Origin: Roseospira visakhapatnamensis
GTDB lineage: Bacteria > Pseudomonadota > Alphaproteobacteria > Rhodospirillales > Rhodospirillaceae
NCBI RefSeq assembly: GCF_014197915.1
Contig: NZ_JACIGK010000016.1
Coordinates: forward strand, 1 to 64,000
DNA: 64,000 nt
Direction of reading: 5' to 3'
Shown here: one piece after another, positions 25,387 through 33,822 of the stretch
How positions within the stretch are numbered: position 1 is the first letter of the stretch
How the letters are laid out: each line of letters starts with the position of its first letter
Notes under the pieces: generated by a model
Told to the model about the DNA's origin: nothing
The model's database searches: none
Seen by the model: only the letters and a program-made list of their open reading frames with translations
Position numbers and translations under genes: made by a program

Positions 25387-26172
25387 ATGATCGATCCCGA
25401 GACGCAGACCGACGCCACCGCCGAACCCGCCGAAACCGGCGACGGCACGCCGCCCCAAGGCCGCCTGGCCGGGCGCATCGCCCTGGTGACCGGGGCCTCG
25501 CGCGGCATCGGCCGGGCCGTCGCCCGCCGTTTCGCCGCCGAGGGCGCCCATGTGGTGGCGGTGGCCCGTACCCTGGGCGCCCTGGAGGAGTTGGACGACG
25601 AGGTCCGCGCCGAGGGGGGCCGGCCGCTGATGCTGGTGGCCGAGGACCTGACGGACTATGAGAAGATCGACCAGATCGCCGTCGCGCTGGCCAGGCGCTT
25701 CGCGCGCCTGGACGTGCTGGTGGGCAACGCCGGCCTGCTGGGGCGCCTGGGGCCGGTGGGGCATATGGACCCGGAGATGTTCCAGCGGGTGCTGGACGTG
25801 AACCTGACGGTCAACTGGCGCCTGATCCGGGCCATGGATCCGCTGCTGCGCCAGTCCGAGGCGGGGCGCGCCATGTTCGTCACCTCCAGCGTCGGCCACG
25901 AGCCGCGCGCCTACTGGGGGGCCTACGCGATCTCCAAGGCCGGCCTGGAGATGATGGTCGGGGTCTATGCCGCCGAACTGCTCAAGACCAACGTCAAGGT
26001 GAACCTCATCAACCCGGGGCGCACCCGCACCGGCATGCGTCGCGAGGCCTATCCGGGCGAGGATCCCGAGACCCTGCCCCTGCCCGAGGCCCATGCCGAC
26101 GCTTTCGTGCGGCTGGCCACCGCCGACTGCCCGGACCATGGCGCGCTGATCGAGCTTGCCACCCCGGCCTGA
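25387..26172 (+). CDS. Short-chain dehydrogenase/reductase (YciK-like)
   Basis: Classical SDR oxidoreductase of 261 aa. It has an N-terminal disordered acidic stretch of ~28 residues, then the nucleotide-binding TGASRGIGRAVARRFA, VGNAGLLG (the NNAG-like motif), the catalytic Ser (TSSVGHEP) and the YxxxK pair in YAISKAG. The substrate cannot be told; the arrangement resembles YciK-type enzymes. SD AAGG lies just before the ATG. Confidence 0.88.
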   Translation: MIDPETQTDATAEPAETGDGTPPQGRLAGRIALVTGASRGIGRAVARRFAAEGAHVVAVARTLGALEELDDEVRAEGGRPLMLVAEDLTDYEKIDQIAVALARRFARLDVLVGNAGLLGRLGPVGHMDPEMFQRVLDVNLTVNWRLIRAMDPLLRQSEAGRAMFVTSSVGHEPRAYWGAYAISKAGLEMMVGVYAAELLKTNVKVNLINPGRTRTGMRREAYPGEDPETLPLPEAHADAFVRLATADCPDHGALIELATPA

Positions 26173-26233
26173 CCGTCGTTCGGGGTGGCGCGGGGTCCTG
26201 AGACCGATGAGTCGGGATCAGGACCGGTGAACC

Positions 26234-27589
26234 TCAGGCCGGAAGGTGGGCGAGCAGGCGGTCCACGTCCTCCGCCGACGTGTAATGCACCAGGGAGGCC
26301 CGCACGACGCCGTCCTCCGGGTCCAGCCCCAGGGCCTGCATGCAACGCCAGGCATAGAAGTGGCCGTGCCGCACCGCCACGCGGTGGCCGCGCAGGTGCT
26401 CGGCCACGGCGCGCGAGGACAACCGCCTGTGGGTGAAGGCCACCGTGGGCGAACGGTGCGGCCCGACCGTCGGGGCGCCGATGATCCGCACCGCCGGATG
26501 GTCGCGCAACCCCGCCAGCAGGCGGCCGGTCAGGGCGCTCTGGTGGCGCTCGAACAGGGCGAAGAGGGCGGCGACGCGCGCCCGCGCCGACGGCGCGGCC
26601 CCGCCGTCATCCTCCTCGCCCTCGCCCCCGACATGGCGGGCATACAGGGCATCCAGATAGTCGGTGACGCCGGCCAGCGCGGCGGTCAGTTCGTGGTTGG
26701 GTCCACCCGGATTGACGGTCAGCGCCCCGTGTCCCGCCAGGAACATGTGGTTCTGGTTCTCCAGGCGCGCCATCAGGCTGGGCCGCACCGCCAGCACCCC
26801 GACATGCGGCCCGAACACCTTGTAGGCGCTGAAGGCATAGGCGTCGGCGTCCAGCGCCGATCCGTCCACCAGCGCATGGGGCGCATGCGACACCCCGTCC
26901 ACCACCGCCAGCGCCCCGGCCTCGTGGGCCAGCCGCACAGCCGCCGCCGCGTCGCAGACGGCGCCGGTGATGTTGGACGCCTGGGGCAGGCACACCAGGC
27001 GCGTGTTCTCGGTCAGCAGGGCCGTGAGGCCGTCCAGGGACAGCGCGCCGGTCTCCGGATCGAAGCGCCATTCGCGCACCGTGGCGCCCCGCCGGGTCAG
27101 GCGCCGCCAGGGCGTGATGTTGGCCTCGTGGTCCAGGTTGGTGACCACCACCTCGTCGCCCGGCTCGATCAACGGCGCCAGGGCGTTGGCCAGGACATGA
27201 AGGTTGGTGGAGGTGTCGGCGCCGATCACCAGGGCCTCGGGCGCGACGTTGACCAGCGTGGCCATGGCCCGGACACCCTCGGCCATCATCTCGGTGGCCA
27301 GGGCCGAGGCGGGATACGGTGCCCCCGGCTGCACCTTGGCGGCGGTCAGGAAACGCGTCAGCCGGTCGATCACCGCCTGGGGAACGTAGGCCCCGCCGGC
27401 GTTCTCGAAAAATGCCCAGTTGGCACACGTTTCGGTGGTGAAGGCCGGAAAGCAGGCACGCACGGCATCAAGGTCAAGCGCGCCGGATATCGGGCCGGCC
27501 ATGGAACCGGACGTGGGACCGGACGTGGGACCGGACGTGGAACCGGACGTGGAACCGGACGGCGCCGGCTTGGACAGGGACTCGGTCAT
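26234..27589 (-). CDS. Class V aminotransferase, cysteine desulfurase-like
   Basis: PLP enzyme of fold type I, class V. VVTNLDHEANITPW and DGVSHAPHALVD are seen before the PLP lysine in FSAYKVFGPHVGVLAVRP. 451 aa with the extended N-terminus. It resembles the SufS/CsdA-related group annotated as cysteine desulfurase-like, but no scaffold or suf genes are adjacent, so the substrate is open. The first ~30 residues are a Ser/Gly/Thr/Pro repeat coded by a 12-bp tandem repeat; a start at the Met near 27502 would remove it. Confidence 0.85.
   Translation of the reverse strand: MTESLSKPAPSGSTSGSTSGPTSGPTSGSMAGPISGALDLDAVRACFPAFTTETCANWAFFENAGGAYVPQAVIDRLTRFLTAAKVQPGAPYPASALATEMMAEGVRAMATLVNVAPEALVIGADTSTNLHVLANALAPLIEPGDEVVVTNLDHEANITPWRRLTRRGATVREWRFDPETGALSLDGLTALLTENTRLVCLPQASNITGAVCDAAAAVRLAHEAGALAVVDGVSHAPHALVDGSALDADAYAFSAYKVFGPHVGVLAVRPSLMARLENQNHMFLAGHGALTVNPGGPNHELTAALAGVTDYLDALYARHVGGEGEEDDGGAAPSARARVAALFALFERHQSALTGRLLAGLRDHPAVRIIGAPTVGPHRSPTVAFTHRRLSSRAVAEHLRGHRVAVRHGHFYAWRCMQALGLDPEDGVVRASLVHYTSAEDVDRLLAHLPA
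27503..27562 (-). repeat. Five tandem 12-bp units in the 5' end of the aminotransferase gene
   Basis: Units GGAACCGGACGT or GGGACCGGACGT repeat five times without interruption and code for the N-terminal SGSTSGSTSGPTSGPT pattern. The unit length is a multiple of three, so copy-number changes keep the frame. Confidence 0.9.
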
Positions 27590-27649
27590 GACGGCTCCGC
27601 GCGGATCGGACCAGGGGGCAACAAGCGGGGGGGGGCGAGCAGGCGACGG

Positions 27650-28393
27650 TCAGGACTGGGACAGCATGACCAGGGTCAGGAAGCCGCCGACCACCAGCGC
27701 CATCAAGCCACCCCGGCCGCGTTCGTCAGCCATCACCTGGCGCAGGGTCCGGCGCAGGAAGCCCCACACACCGCCGGGCGCGGCCAGGCTGGCGACGCGC
27801 AACGCCTCCCACGCCTCGGTGACCCGGGTGTTCGGCGGCGGGGCCGTGCGGGCGGCCGCGCGCAACTCGTCCATGAACTCGTCCAGGGGCGACACCCCGT
27901 CGGGCCGCCCTCGCGGAAACCGGGTGTTGCGCGGCACCACCACCTGTCCAGTCAGGGCGGGCGTCCTGGTCCCGTCCTCGCCCTTGTCAGGCAGGGCGCG
28001 GCGCACCGCCTCCATGGACTCGTCCAGGCGCTTCAGCGGGTTCCCGAAATGGTAGCGCTCCAGTCCCAGGTCCTGGCGCCAGGTGTTCCCGCGCGGGCCA
28101 CCCACCAGGCGCCCGCCGCGCATCACCGCCTCCAGCACCACGAACCCGGTGGGCAGACGCACCACGTGATCCACCTGGCACAGCACCCCGCGCGCGCCCG
28201 GCAGAACCACGTCGTTCAGGGCCGGCAGGCCGGCGCGCCGCAGGGCCCGCGCCACCCGGCGTTGCGCCCCGCCGTGGCGCAGCCAGGGTCCCAGCGTCAT
28301 GTACAGGCCGGACATCACCAGGGAGATGGCGACCACCCAGACCAAGAGCCACCAAAGAGGTCCCTTCATCGCGTGAAGCAACTCTGGATCCAT
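27650..28393 (-). CDS. NERD-like membrane protein with altered active site
   Basis: 247 aa with an N-terminal membrane segment (PLWWLLVWVVAISLVMSGLY), a NERD-like core (LNDVVLPGARG, QVDHVVRLPTGFVVLEAVMRG) and a second hydrophobic stretch at the C-terminus. NERD is a nuclease-related fold with E-x-K at the end of the FVVLE strand; here that site reads EAV, so the catalytic Lys is missing. Function is unknown. The ATG at 28393 is chosen because the upstream frame is low-complexity and unlike protein. Confidence 0.65.
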   Translation of the reverse strand: MDPELLHAMKGPLWWLLVWVVAISLVMSGLYMTLGPWLRHGGAQRRVARALRRAGLPALNDVVLPGARGVLCQVDHVVRLPTGFVVLEAVMRGGRLVGGPRGNTWRQDLGLERYHFGNPLKRLDESMEAVRRALPDKGEDGTRTPALTGQVVVPRNTRFPRGRPDGVSPLDEFMDELRAAARTAPPPNTRVTEAWEALRVASLAAPGGVWGFLRRTLRQVMADERGRGGLMALVVGGFLTLVMLSQS

Positions 28394-28575
28394 GACGGCG
28401 CGCCACCCTCCCCTCGCCCATAACCGGCCCGACGCCGCCGGTCCCCCGGACCCGCGGCGTGATCTCCAGGACGGACCCGTGTAACTGGCCCCACCGCGCG
28501 GTGGGTAGCGCGACTTGACCGCCCGGTCCCATCCTGGCCATTCTTCCGCAGCCAACGGACACTCACGGAGGTCCG

Positions 28576-29100
28576 ATGTCCCTGGATTTAAGCCAGTTCT
28601 GCATTCTGGTGGTGGACGATAACCCCCACATGCGCCGCATCGTCAAGGAAATCCTGCGGGCATTGGGTGTCGGAACCATCAAGGACGCCACCGACGGCGC
28701 CGATGCCCTGAAGATCATGCGGGTGATCACCCCCGACGTCATCATCGCCGACCTGGACATGAGCCCCCTGGACGGCCTGGAGTTCACCCGCATGGTGCGC
28801 ACCGGCAAGGACAGCACGAACCGCTACGTGCCGATCATCATGCTGACCGCGCACAGTGAGTCCTTTCGCGTCGTCCAGGCCCGTGACGCCGGCGTCACCG
28901 AGTTCCTGGCCAAGCCCATTTCGGTCAAGCGCCTGAGCCTGCGCCTGGAGGCGGTCATCAAACGGCCCCGGGTGTACGTGCGGACGCGCACCTTCTTCGG
29001 GCCCGATCGGCGCCGCCGCACCGCCGATCCCCAGCGGCTGCCCCATGGGGAGCGCCGGCGCGGCGGTCCACCGCCGGACGACACCACCGGATCGTCGTGA
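28576..29100 (+). CDS. Single-domain response regulator (CheY-like)
   Basis: Receiver domain (residues ~8-125) with VVDDNPHMRR acidic residues, phospho-acceptor Asp in DVIIADLDMSP, Thr in MLTAHSE and Lys in FLAKPIS, so it should be phosphorylatable. No DNA-binding output domain; the Arg-rich tail contains FGPDRRRR, a short motif seen in alphaproteobacterial CheY-like proteins. 174 aa. GGAGG precedes the ATG. No histidine kinase is adjacent. Confidence 0.88.
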   Translation: MSLDLSQFCILVVDDNPHMRRIVKEILRALGVGTIKDATDGADALKIMRVITPDVIIADLDMSPLDGLEFTRMVRTGKDSTNRYVPIIMLTAHSESFRVVQARDAGVTEFLAKPISVKRLSLRLEAVIKRPRVYVRTRTFFGPDRRRRTADPQRLPHGERRRGGPPPDDTTGSS

Positions 29101-29152
29101 TCCGGAGGGTGTCTGGCGCTCGGCGCTCGGCTTTCGCCCCTCACCCCCCGAC

Positions 29153-30715
29153 CTAGCGCTGGTCCAGCTTCAACTCGATGCGGCGGTTGCGGGCGTGGGC
29201 CTGCTCGGACGTCCCCTCGACCTCCGGCCGGTACTCGGCGAAGCCCGCCGCCGCCAGCCGGCTCGGCGGCACGCCCTGGCCGATCAGGAAGCGAACCACC
29301 GAAATGGCGCGGGCGGCCGACAGGTCCCAGTTGTCGGCGAAGTCGGCGGTGCGGATGGGACGCGGGTCGGTGTGGCCATCCACCCGCAGCACCCAGTCGA
29401 TGTCGTCGGGGAACTCCCGCGCGACCTCCAGAAGGGTGCGGGCGAGGTTCTCCAGGCTGGCGCGGCCCTCGGGTCCCAGTTCGGCCTCGCCGACACCGAA
29501 CAGCACCTCCGACTGGAACACGAAGCGGTCGCCCTCGACCCGCACGCCCTCGCGATCGCCCAGCACCTCCCGCAGGCGGCCGAAGAACTCCGACCGGTAG
29601 CGCTGCAACTCCTGCACCTTGCTGGCCAGGGCGGCGTTGAGGCGCTGGCTGAGGTTGGCGATCTGCACCTGCTGGGCCTCCGCCTCCGCCTCCTTGGCGT
29701 CCAGCAGGTCGGCCAGCCGGGCCAGTTCGGCCTGCACCGCCTGCAACCGCTGGCTCAGCAACGCCACCTGGGCGCGGGCCTGCTCGGAGACGCGCTGCTC
29801 CTCGGCCAGGCTGCCCTGGGTCTCCGCCATCTGGCTGTCCAGGTCGGCGATGCGCGCCTCCAGTTGATCGCGCAAGGCCTCAAGGGCGGCCAGATCCTGG
29901 CGCAGGCGCACCAGGTCGGCCAGCCGCGCCTCCAGGGTCTCGCGGTCGGTCCGGACCGTCTCGTTGGCGGCCTCCAGTTCGGCCCTCAGGGCCTCGCGCG
30001 CCTCGGTCAACCGGGCGATCCGCTGCTCCAGGCGCGCGAGGTCCGCCAGCCGCGCCTCCAGGGTCTCGCGGTCGGCCTCGATGGTGGTGTAGGCATCGGC
30101 CAGGTCCGACGACAGGCGCGCGTTCAGGGCCTCTAGGCGTGCCACCTCCTCGGCCAGGGCCTCGCGGCGCGCCGCCAGATCCTCCAGCGTCCGCGCCCGC
30201 GCGGCCGCGTCGGCCTCCAGGGCTTCGATGCGCCGGTCCCGGTCCTCCAGGTCGCGCGCCTGGGCCGCCGCGCGCGCCAGGGCGGCCCGCAGGCGCGCCG
30301 CCAGATCCTCGCCGCTGGCCTCCAGCGCGGCCACCTCCTGGCGCCGGCGCTCCAGCAGATCCCGGGCGTCGGCCAGTTCCCCCTCCAGGGTTTCCGAGGC
30401 CCGGGCGGCGCCCAGAAGGGATTCCCAGCGGGCATTGGCCGCCTGAAGATCGCCCGACAACTGCGCCACGTCGGCGCGCAACTCGGCATTGGCGCGGCGC
30501 TCGATGGACAGCAGGTCCTCGTACTCCGAGACCATGTCGCGCAGGCGGGCCAGCGCGGCGTCGCGGCCGCTCAGCGCCTGTCCCAGGAAGAACTGAGCCA
30601 GCACGAAGACCATCAGCACGAACATGACGATGATCAGCAGCGTGGCCAGGACATCGACAAACCCGGGCCAGATGTCCGGTGATCCGCCGCCACGCCGTCG
30701 ACTGGTGGAAGCCAT
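29153..30715 (-). CDS. MotB/OmpA-like protein with long coiled coil
   Basis: 520 aa. One N-terminal membrane helix (LATLLIIVMFVLMVFVLAQFFLG) follows a short basic tail. It is followed by about 300 residues of heptad-like coiled coil with internally repeated segments (ETLEARLADLxRL recurs), and ends in an OmpA/MotB peptidoglycan-binding domain (VDGHTDPRPI; DLSAARAISVVRFLIGQG). It should anchor an ion-channel partner to the cell wall. It lies directly downstream of a MotA/ExbB-like gene, 60 bases apart, and is likely its stator partner. Unlike flagellar MotB, the TM and cell-wall domains are separated by a very long coil. Confidence 0.85.
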   Translation of the reverse strand: MASTSRRRGGGSPDIWPGFVDVLATLLIIVMFVLMVFVLAQFFLGQALSGRDAALARLRDMVSEYEDLLSIERRANAELRADVAQLSGDLQAANARWESLLGAARASETLEGELADARDLLERRRQEVAALEASGEDLAARLRAALARAAAQARDLEDRDRRIEALEADAAARARTLEDLAARREALAEEVARLEALNARLSSDLADAYTTIEADRETLEARLADLARLEQRIARLTEAREALRAELEAANETVRTDRETLEARLADLVRLRQDLAALEALRDQLEARIADLDSQMAETQGSLAEEQRVSEQARAQVALLSQRLQAVQAELARLADLLDAKEAEAEAQQVQIANLSQRLNAALASKVQELQRYRSEFFGRLREVLGDREGVRVEGDRFVFQSEVLFGVGEAELGPEGRASLENLARTLLEVAREFPDDIDWVLRVDGHTDPRPIRTADFADNWDLSAARAISVVRFLIGQGVPPSRLAAAGFAEYRPEVEGTSEQAHARNRRIELKLDQR

Positions 30716-30733
30716 GAAGCGCGATCCCCGTCT

Positions 30734-30763
30734 GCGTGAGCGTAAGCGTGAGCGTGAGCGTCC
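30734..30763 (-). repeat. Five imperfect 6-bp tandem repeats
   Basis: GCGTGA/GCGTAA units in the gap between the two stator-like genes. Probably a slippage product, without clear function. Confidence 0.7.
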
Positions 30764-30775
30764 GCGCGCCAGCCC

Positions 30776-31960
30776 CTATTGAGGCGGGCGCTGGTGCGGA
30801 TCGGTCATGCCGGCGGCGACGGCGATGGTGCGGGCCAGCATCTTGATCTCGCTGCGCAGGTCCTTGATCATCTGCTCGCGTCCGCCGCTCATGTCGTTGG
30901 CGATGTAGGTCACGGCGCCGTCCAGATTGCGCAGATGCCCCAGCGTGGCATCGTCCATGGCGGCGCCGCCCTTGGCCTCGGTGGCGGCGATCAGGCGCTG
31001 CATCAGCGGCCGCAGGTCGGCGTGGCTCTCGGCCAGCTTCAGCAGCACCGCCTGCTCGGTGCGCATCTGGTCGGCCAGGGCGGCCAGGGTCTCGGTCATC
31101 TGCCGCAACTGGGCCTGGGTGGCGATGCGGCCTTCCTCGCCCCGGGCGATGGTGCGCTGAAGGTCGTCCAGGCTGTCGGCGGTCTGCTCCAGCAGCGCCT
31201 GGATATAGGCCGGGACCGAGCCGCCCTCCATGTCGCCCACGCCGCCCCCGGAGGACAGGCGGGTGAGGCCGGCCAGCCACTCCTCCAGGTCGTTCAGGAA
31301 GGTGTTCTGAGCCCGGCTGGATTGCAGGTCCAGGAAACCCAGGATCAACGAGCCCGCCAGCCCCAGCAGCGACGACGAGAACGCCGTGCCCATGCCCGAC
31401 AGCGGCGCCTCCAGCCCGGTCTTCAGGTCGTCGAAGATGGCGCCGGGATCATCGCCGGTGATGGTCAGGTCGCGGATCACCTGGCTGATGGAGCCGACCG
31501 TCTCCAGCAAGCCCCAGAAGGTGCCCAGCAGGCCCAGGAAGATGGCCAGGCCGATGAAGTAGCGGGACAGGTCGCGGGCCTCGTCCAGACGCGAGGACAG
31601 GCCGTCCATCAGGGAGCGCATGGCCGGCACCGAGATCGAGAAGCGCCCCCGGCCAAGGGACTTCTCCTGATGCTCGGTCAGCATCTGCGCCATGGAGGAC
31701 AGCAGCGGCGGCGGCGGCTCGGTGGCCAGGCCGATCTCGCCGGCCCGGAACCGCTCCACCCAGGCCACCTCCGGCTCCAGGCGCAGCACCTGACGGAAGT
31801 TCAGCCCGATCCCGAACAGCACCACGAAGACGATCAGGCCGTTCAGGGCCGGATTGGCCAGGAACGCCGAGGCCAGCGCCGGGAACAGCAGGCCGCAGAC
31901 CGCCGCCACGGCGACCACGAACAGAAGCATGCGGATCAGAAATCGGCGCGGCCGACTCAT
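30776..31960 (-). CDS. MotA/TolQ/ExbB-like channel protein
   Basis: 394 aa. N-terminal double membrane segment (ILLFVVAVAAVCGLLFPAL and NGLIVFVVLFGIGL), then the family core YFIGLAIFLGLLGTFWGLLETV and a third segment GMGTAFSSSLLGLAGSLILGF, followed by a cytoplasmic helical tail with a leucine/glutamine-rich coil. Fits the proton-channel subunit of MotA/TolQ/ExbB-type motors. It is between an OmpA-like gene upstream and the MotB-like gene downstream on the same strand. Confidence 0.85.
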   Translation of the reverse strand: MSRPRRFLIRMLLFVVAVAAVCGLLFPALASAFLANPALNGLIVFVVLFGIGLNFRQVLRLEPEVAWVERFRAGEIGLATEPPPPLLSSMAQMLTEHQEKSLGRGRFSISVPAMRSLMDGLSSRLDEARDLSRYFIGLAIFLGLLGTFWGLLETVGSISQVIRDLTITGDDPGAIFDDLKTGLEAPLSGMGTAFSSSLLGLAGSLILGFLDLQSSRAQNTFLNDLEEWLAGLTRLSSGGGVGDMEGGSVPAYIQALLEQTADSLDDLQRTIARGEEGRIATQAQLRQMTETLAALADQMRTEQAVLLKLAESHADLRPLMQRLIAATEAKGGAAMDDATLGHLRNLDGAVTYIANDMSGGREQMIKDLRSEIKMLARTIAVAAGMTDPHQRPPQ

Positions 31961-32027
31961 GGACGCCCCTCCAAGTGGGTCTCGCCGATGGCGCGGGCGG
32001 GCAGCGACAGGGGCACGGACGCGGCTC

Positions 32028-33551
32028 CTAGCGTTCCACCGTGATCAGGTCCACCCGGTCGGCGGCCCCGTCTCCGGCCTGGTCGCCCCGGGCGCGCACG
32101 TCGATGCGGGCGTTCTCGACGCCCCGGTCGAGCAGGTAGGCCCGGACCTCCAGCGCCCGCGCCAGGGAGGTGCGGCGGGCCTCATTGGGATCGCCCCCGC
32201 CGTCGGCGTAGGCGAAGACCTTGACCTTGGTCCGCGCGTTGCCGGCCAGCGTGGCCGCCACGCGGTCAAGCTGAGTCCGGGCATCGTCGGGCAGGGTGTC
32301 GGAGTCCGCGTCGAACATCAGGCTGACGGTCCCCCCGGTCGTCACGGGACCATCGCCAGGGACCGGTCGGGCGGCGACCTGAGCCTCCGCCGGGGTCTCC
32401 GTGGGGGCCTCTGCGGAGGCGGACGCATCCGCCGCCTCGGGCGCGGAGGGGGCGGCGGGCACCGGCGGCGCGCCGGGCGGCTCCACGGGAGCAACGGCGC
32501 GCGGCACGGCCGGCGTCTCGGCGGGGCGGTCCGGCGCGGCGGCCGGAGTCTCCGCCGGCGCGGGCGCGGGCGCGCTCGGCGGCCGGGTCATGGGCGAGCC
32601 CGGCAGGGTCATGGGCGGCGGCAGCGGATCGATGCGGCCATCCATCCCGGCCATCAGCCGCGTGGTGCCCGCCGACAAGCGCGTGGATCCCGCCCCGGAT
32701 CCGATCCCCGCGACGCGGGACGCCGGACGGGGCGGCGCGGCCGGCTTGGGCGTAGCGGCGACGATGGCCGGCGCGGGCACCACCACGGCGATCTCCGGTT
32801 CGGGATCGGGGGCCGGCTGCGGCGCGGGCGCGGGCACCGGGGCCGGCGCGGGATCGGGCGCCGACGCGGCCAAGGTCATCGGGGCCTCGGCCGGCTCTTC
32901 CGCCGGTTCGTTCTTGGGGGATTCGGCCGCCGGCGGCGGGTCTTCGGTCGCGGCGCGCGTGCTCAGCGGCGCCGGCGCCGACCCGGTCGGCACATCCGGT
33001 TCAGGGGGCGGACGGGCGACGGCGACATCGGCAACCTCGGCGGCCTCGGGCGCGGCGGTGGCGGGCGGCGGGGTCGGCGCGGCCGGTGGCGGGTCGGGCA
33101 TGTCCGGGTCGCCCGGGGGCGGACCGGCGGGAGCGGCGACCGGCGCGACCGGCGTGGGCGTGGGCGTGGAGACGGGCGCGCGCGGCGCGGGCGTGGACGC
33201 CACACGCGGCGCGACCGCCGGAGCGGCCATGGGGGCCGGCGCCCGTCCCCCGACGATCACCGGCGGCGCCATGCCCGGCGGCAATGTCAGGCGCGAGCGC
33301 GGCATGCCCAAGGGGGGCAATTGCAACGGCATGCCCACGGTGGGCGGCGGCGCATAGCCGCCCGGCTGCGCCACACCGCCGCCCCAGGGCGCGCCCACCG
33401 CCTGCGGGCTGGAAAAGGCCGGGTTGATGAGCACGCTGGGCAGCTTGTCCTGGGCGCGCGCCGAACCGGCCGCCGCCCCCGCCACCACGGCCAGGGCGAC
33501 GGTCAAGGTCAGCGCCGAACACGCCGGGAGGGGTCGTCGCGGGGCACGCAT
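32028..33551 (-). CDS. Periplasmic Pro/Ala-rich protein with C-terminal OmpA domain
   Basis: 507 aa. A signal peptide (LTLTVALAVVAGAAAGSARA) leads into ~370 residues extremely rich in Pro, Ala, Thr and Glu, ending in an OmpA-type domain (SLMFDADSDTLPDDARTQLD; VRAYLLDRGVENARIDVRAR). It should span the periplasm and hold on to peptidoglycan. First gene of the three-gene minus-strand envelope locus. The ATG at 33551 precedes the signal peptide. The repetitive, extremely GC-rich gene also leaves a long spurious open frame on the other strand. Confidence 0.8.
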   Translation of the reverse strand: MRAPRRPLPACSALTLTVALAVVAGAAAGSARAQDKLPSVLINPAFSSPQAVGAPWGGGVAQPGGYAPPPTVGMPLQLPPLGMPRSRLTLPPGMAPPVIVGGRAPAPMAAPAVAPRVASTPAPRAPVSTPTPTPVAPVAAPAGPPPGDPDMPDPPPAAPTPPPATAAPEAAEVADVAVARPPPEPDVPTGSAPAPLSTRAATEDPPPAAESPKNEPAEEPAEAPMTLAASAPDPAPAPVPAPAPQPAPDPEPEIAVVVPAPAIVAATPKPAAPPRPASRVAGIGSGAGSTRLSAGTTRLMAGMDGRIDPLPPPMTLPGSPMTRPPSAPAPAPAETPAAAPDRPAETPAVPRAVAPVEPPGAPPVPAAPSAPEAADASASAEAPTETPAEAQVAARPVPGDGPVTTGGTVSLMFDADSDTLPDDARTQLDRVAATLAGNARTKVKVFAYADGGGDPNEARRTSLARALEVRAYLLDRGVENARIDVRARGDQAGDGAADRVDLITVER

Positions 33552-33822
33552 GGGTGGTTCGTGTCCTTTTCCGCTGGCCTCCGGATCAGAGGATCCGTGA
33601 TCCGATGACCGTGGCCAGACAAGAGTGGCCAAACAACGGCGGCCCAAGAAAGCAGCAGGGCGGGCCGAGTCCCGGTCGATCCAGAGACGATCCGGCCGAC
33701 CCGTTTGCCCTCAAGCACCGTATATCACCGATGGCGGCAGGGGCAAGACGGCACGAACCGGCCCGCCGACCCGGCCTCGCGCCGGGACACGGTCGCCGCC
33801 TGGATGGCGCCATCGGCCTCTG

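Noticed and set aside
26246-28423. 725-residue + strand open frame across the aminotransferase and NERD-like genes
   Set aside because: It covers two well-supported minus-strand genes and is His/Gln/Arg-rich, as expected for a shadow frame in high-GC DNA.
29153-33551. Zorya anti-phage system
   Set aside because: The MotA- and MotB-like genes resemble ZorA/ZorB in outline, but the long coil is in the MotB-like protein rather than in the MotA-like one, and there is no ZorC, ZorD or ZorE-like helicase or nuclease nearby.
31854-33608. 584-residue + strand open frame opposite the OmpA-like gene
   Set aside because: Extremely Gly/Arg/His-rich product without family features; it mirrors the repetitive GC-rich minus-strand gene that has a signal peptide and OmpA domain.
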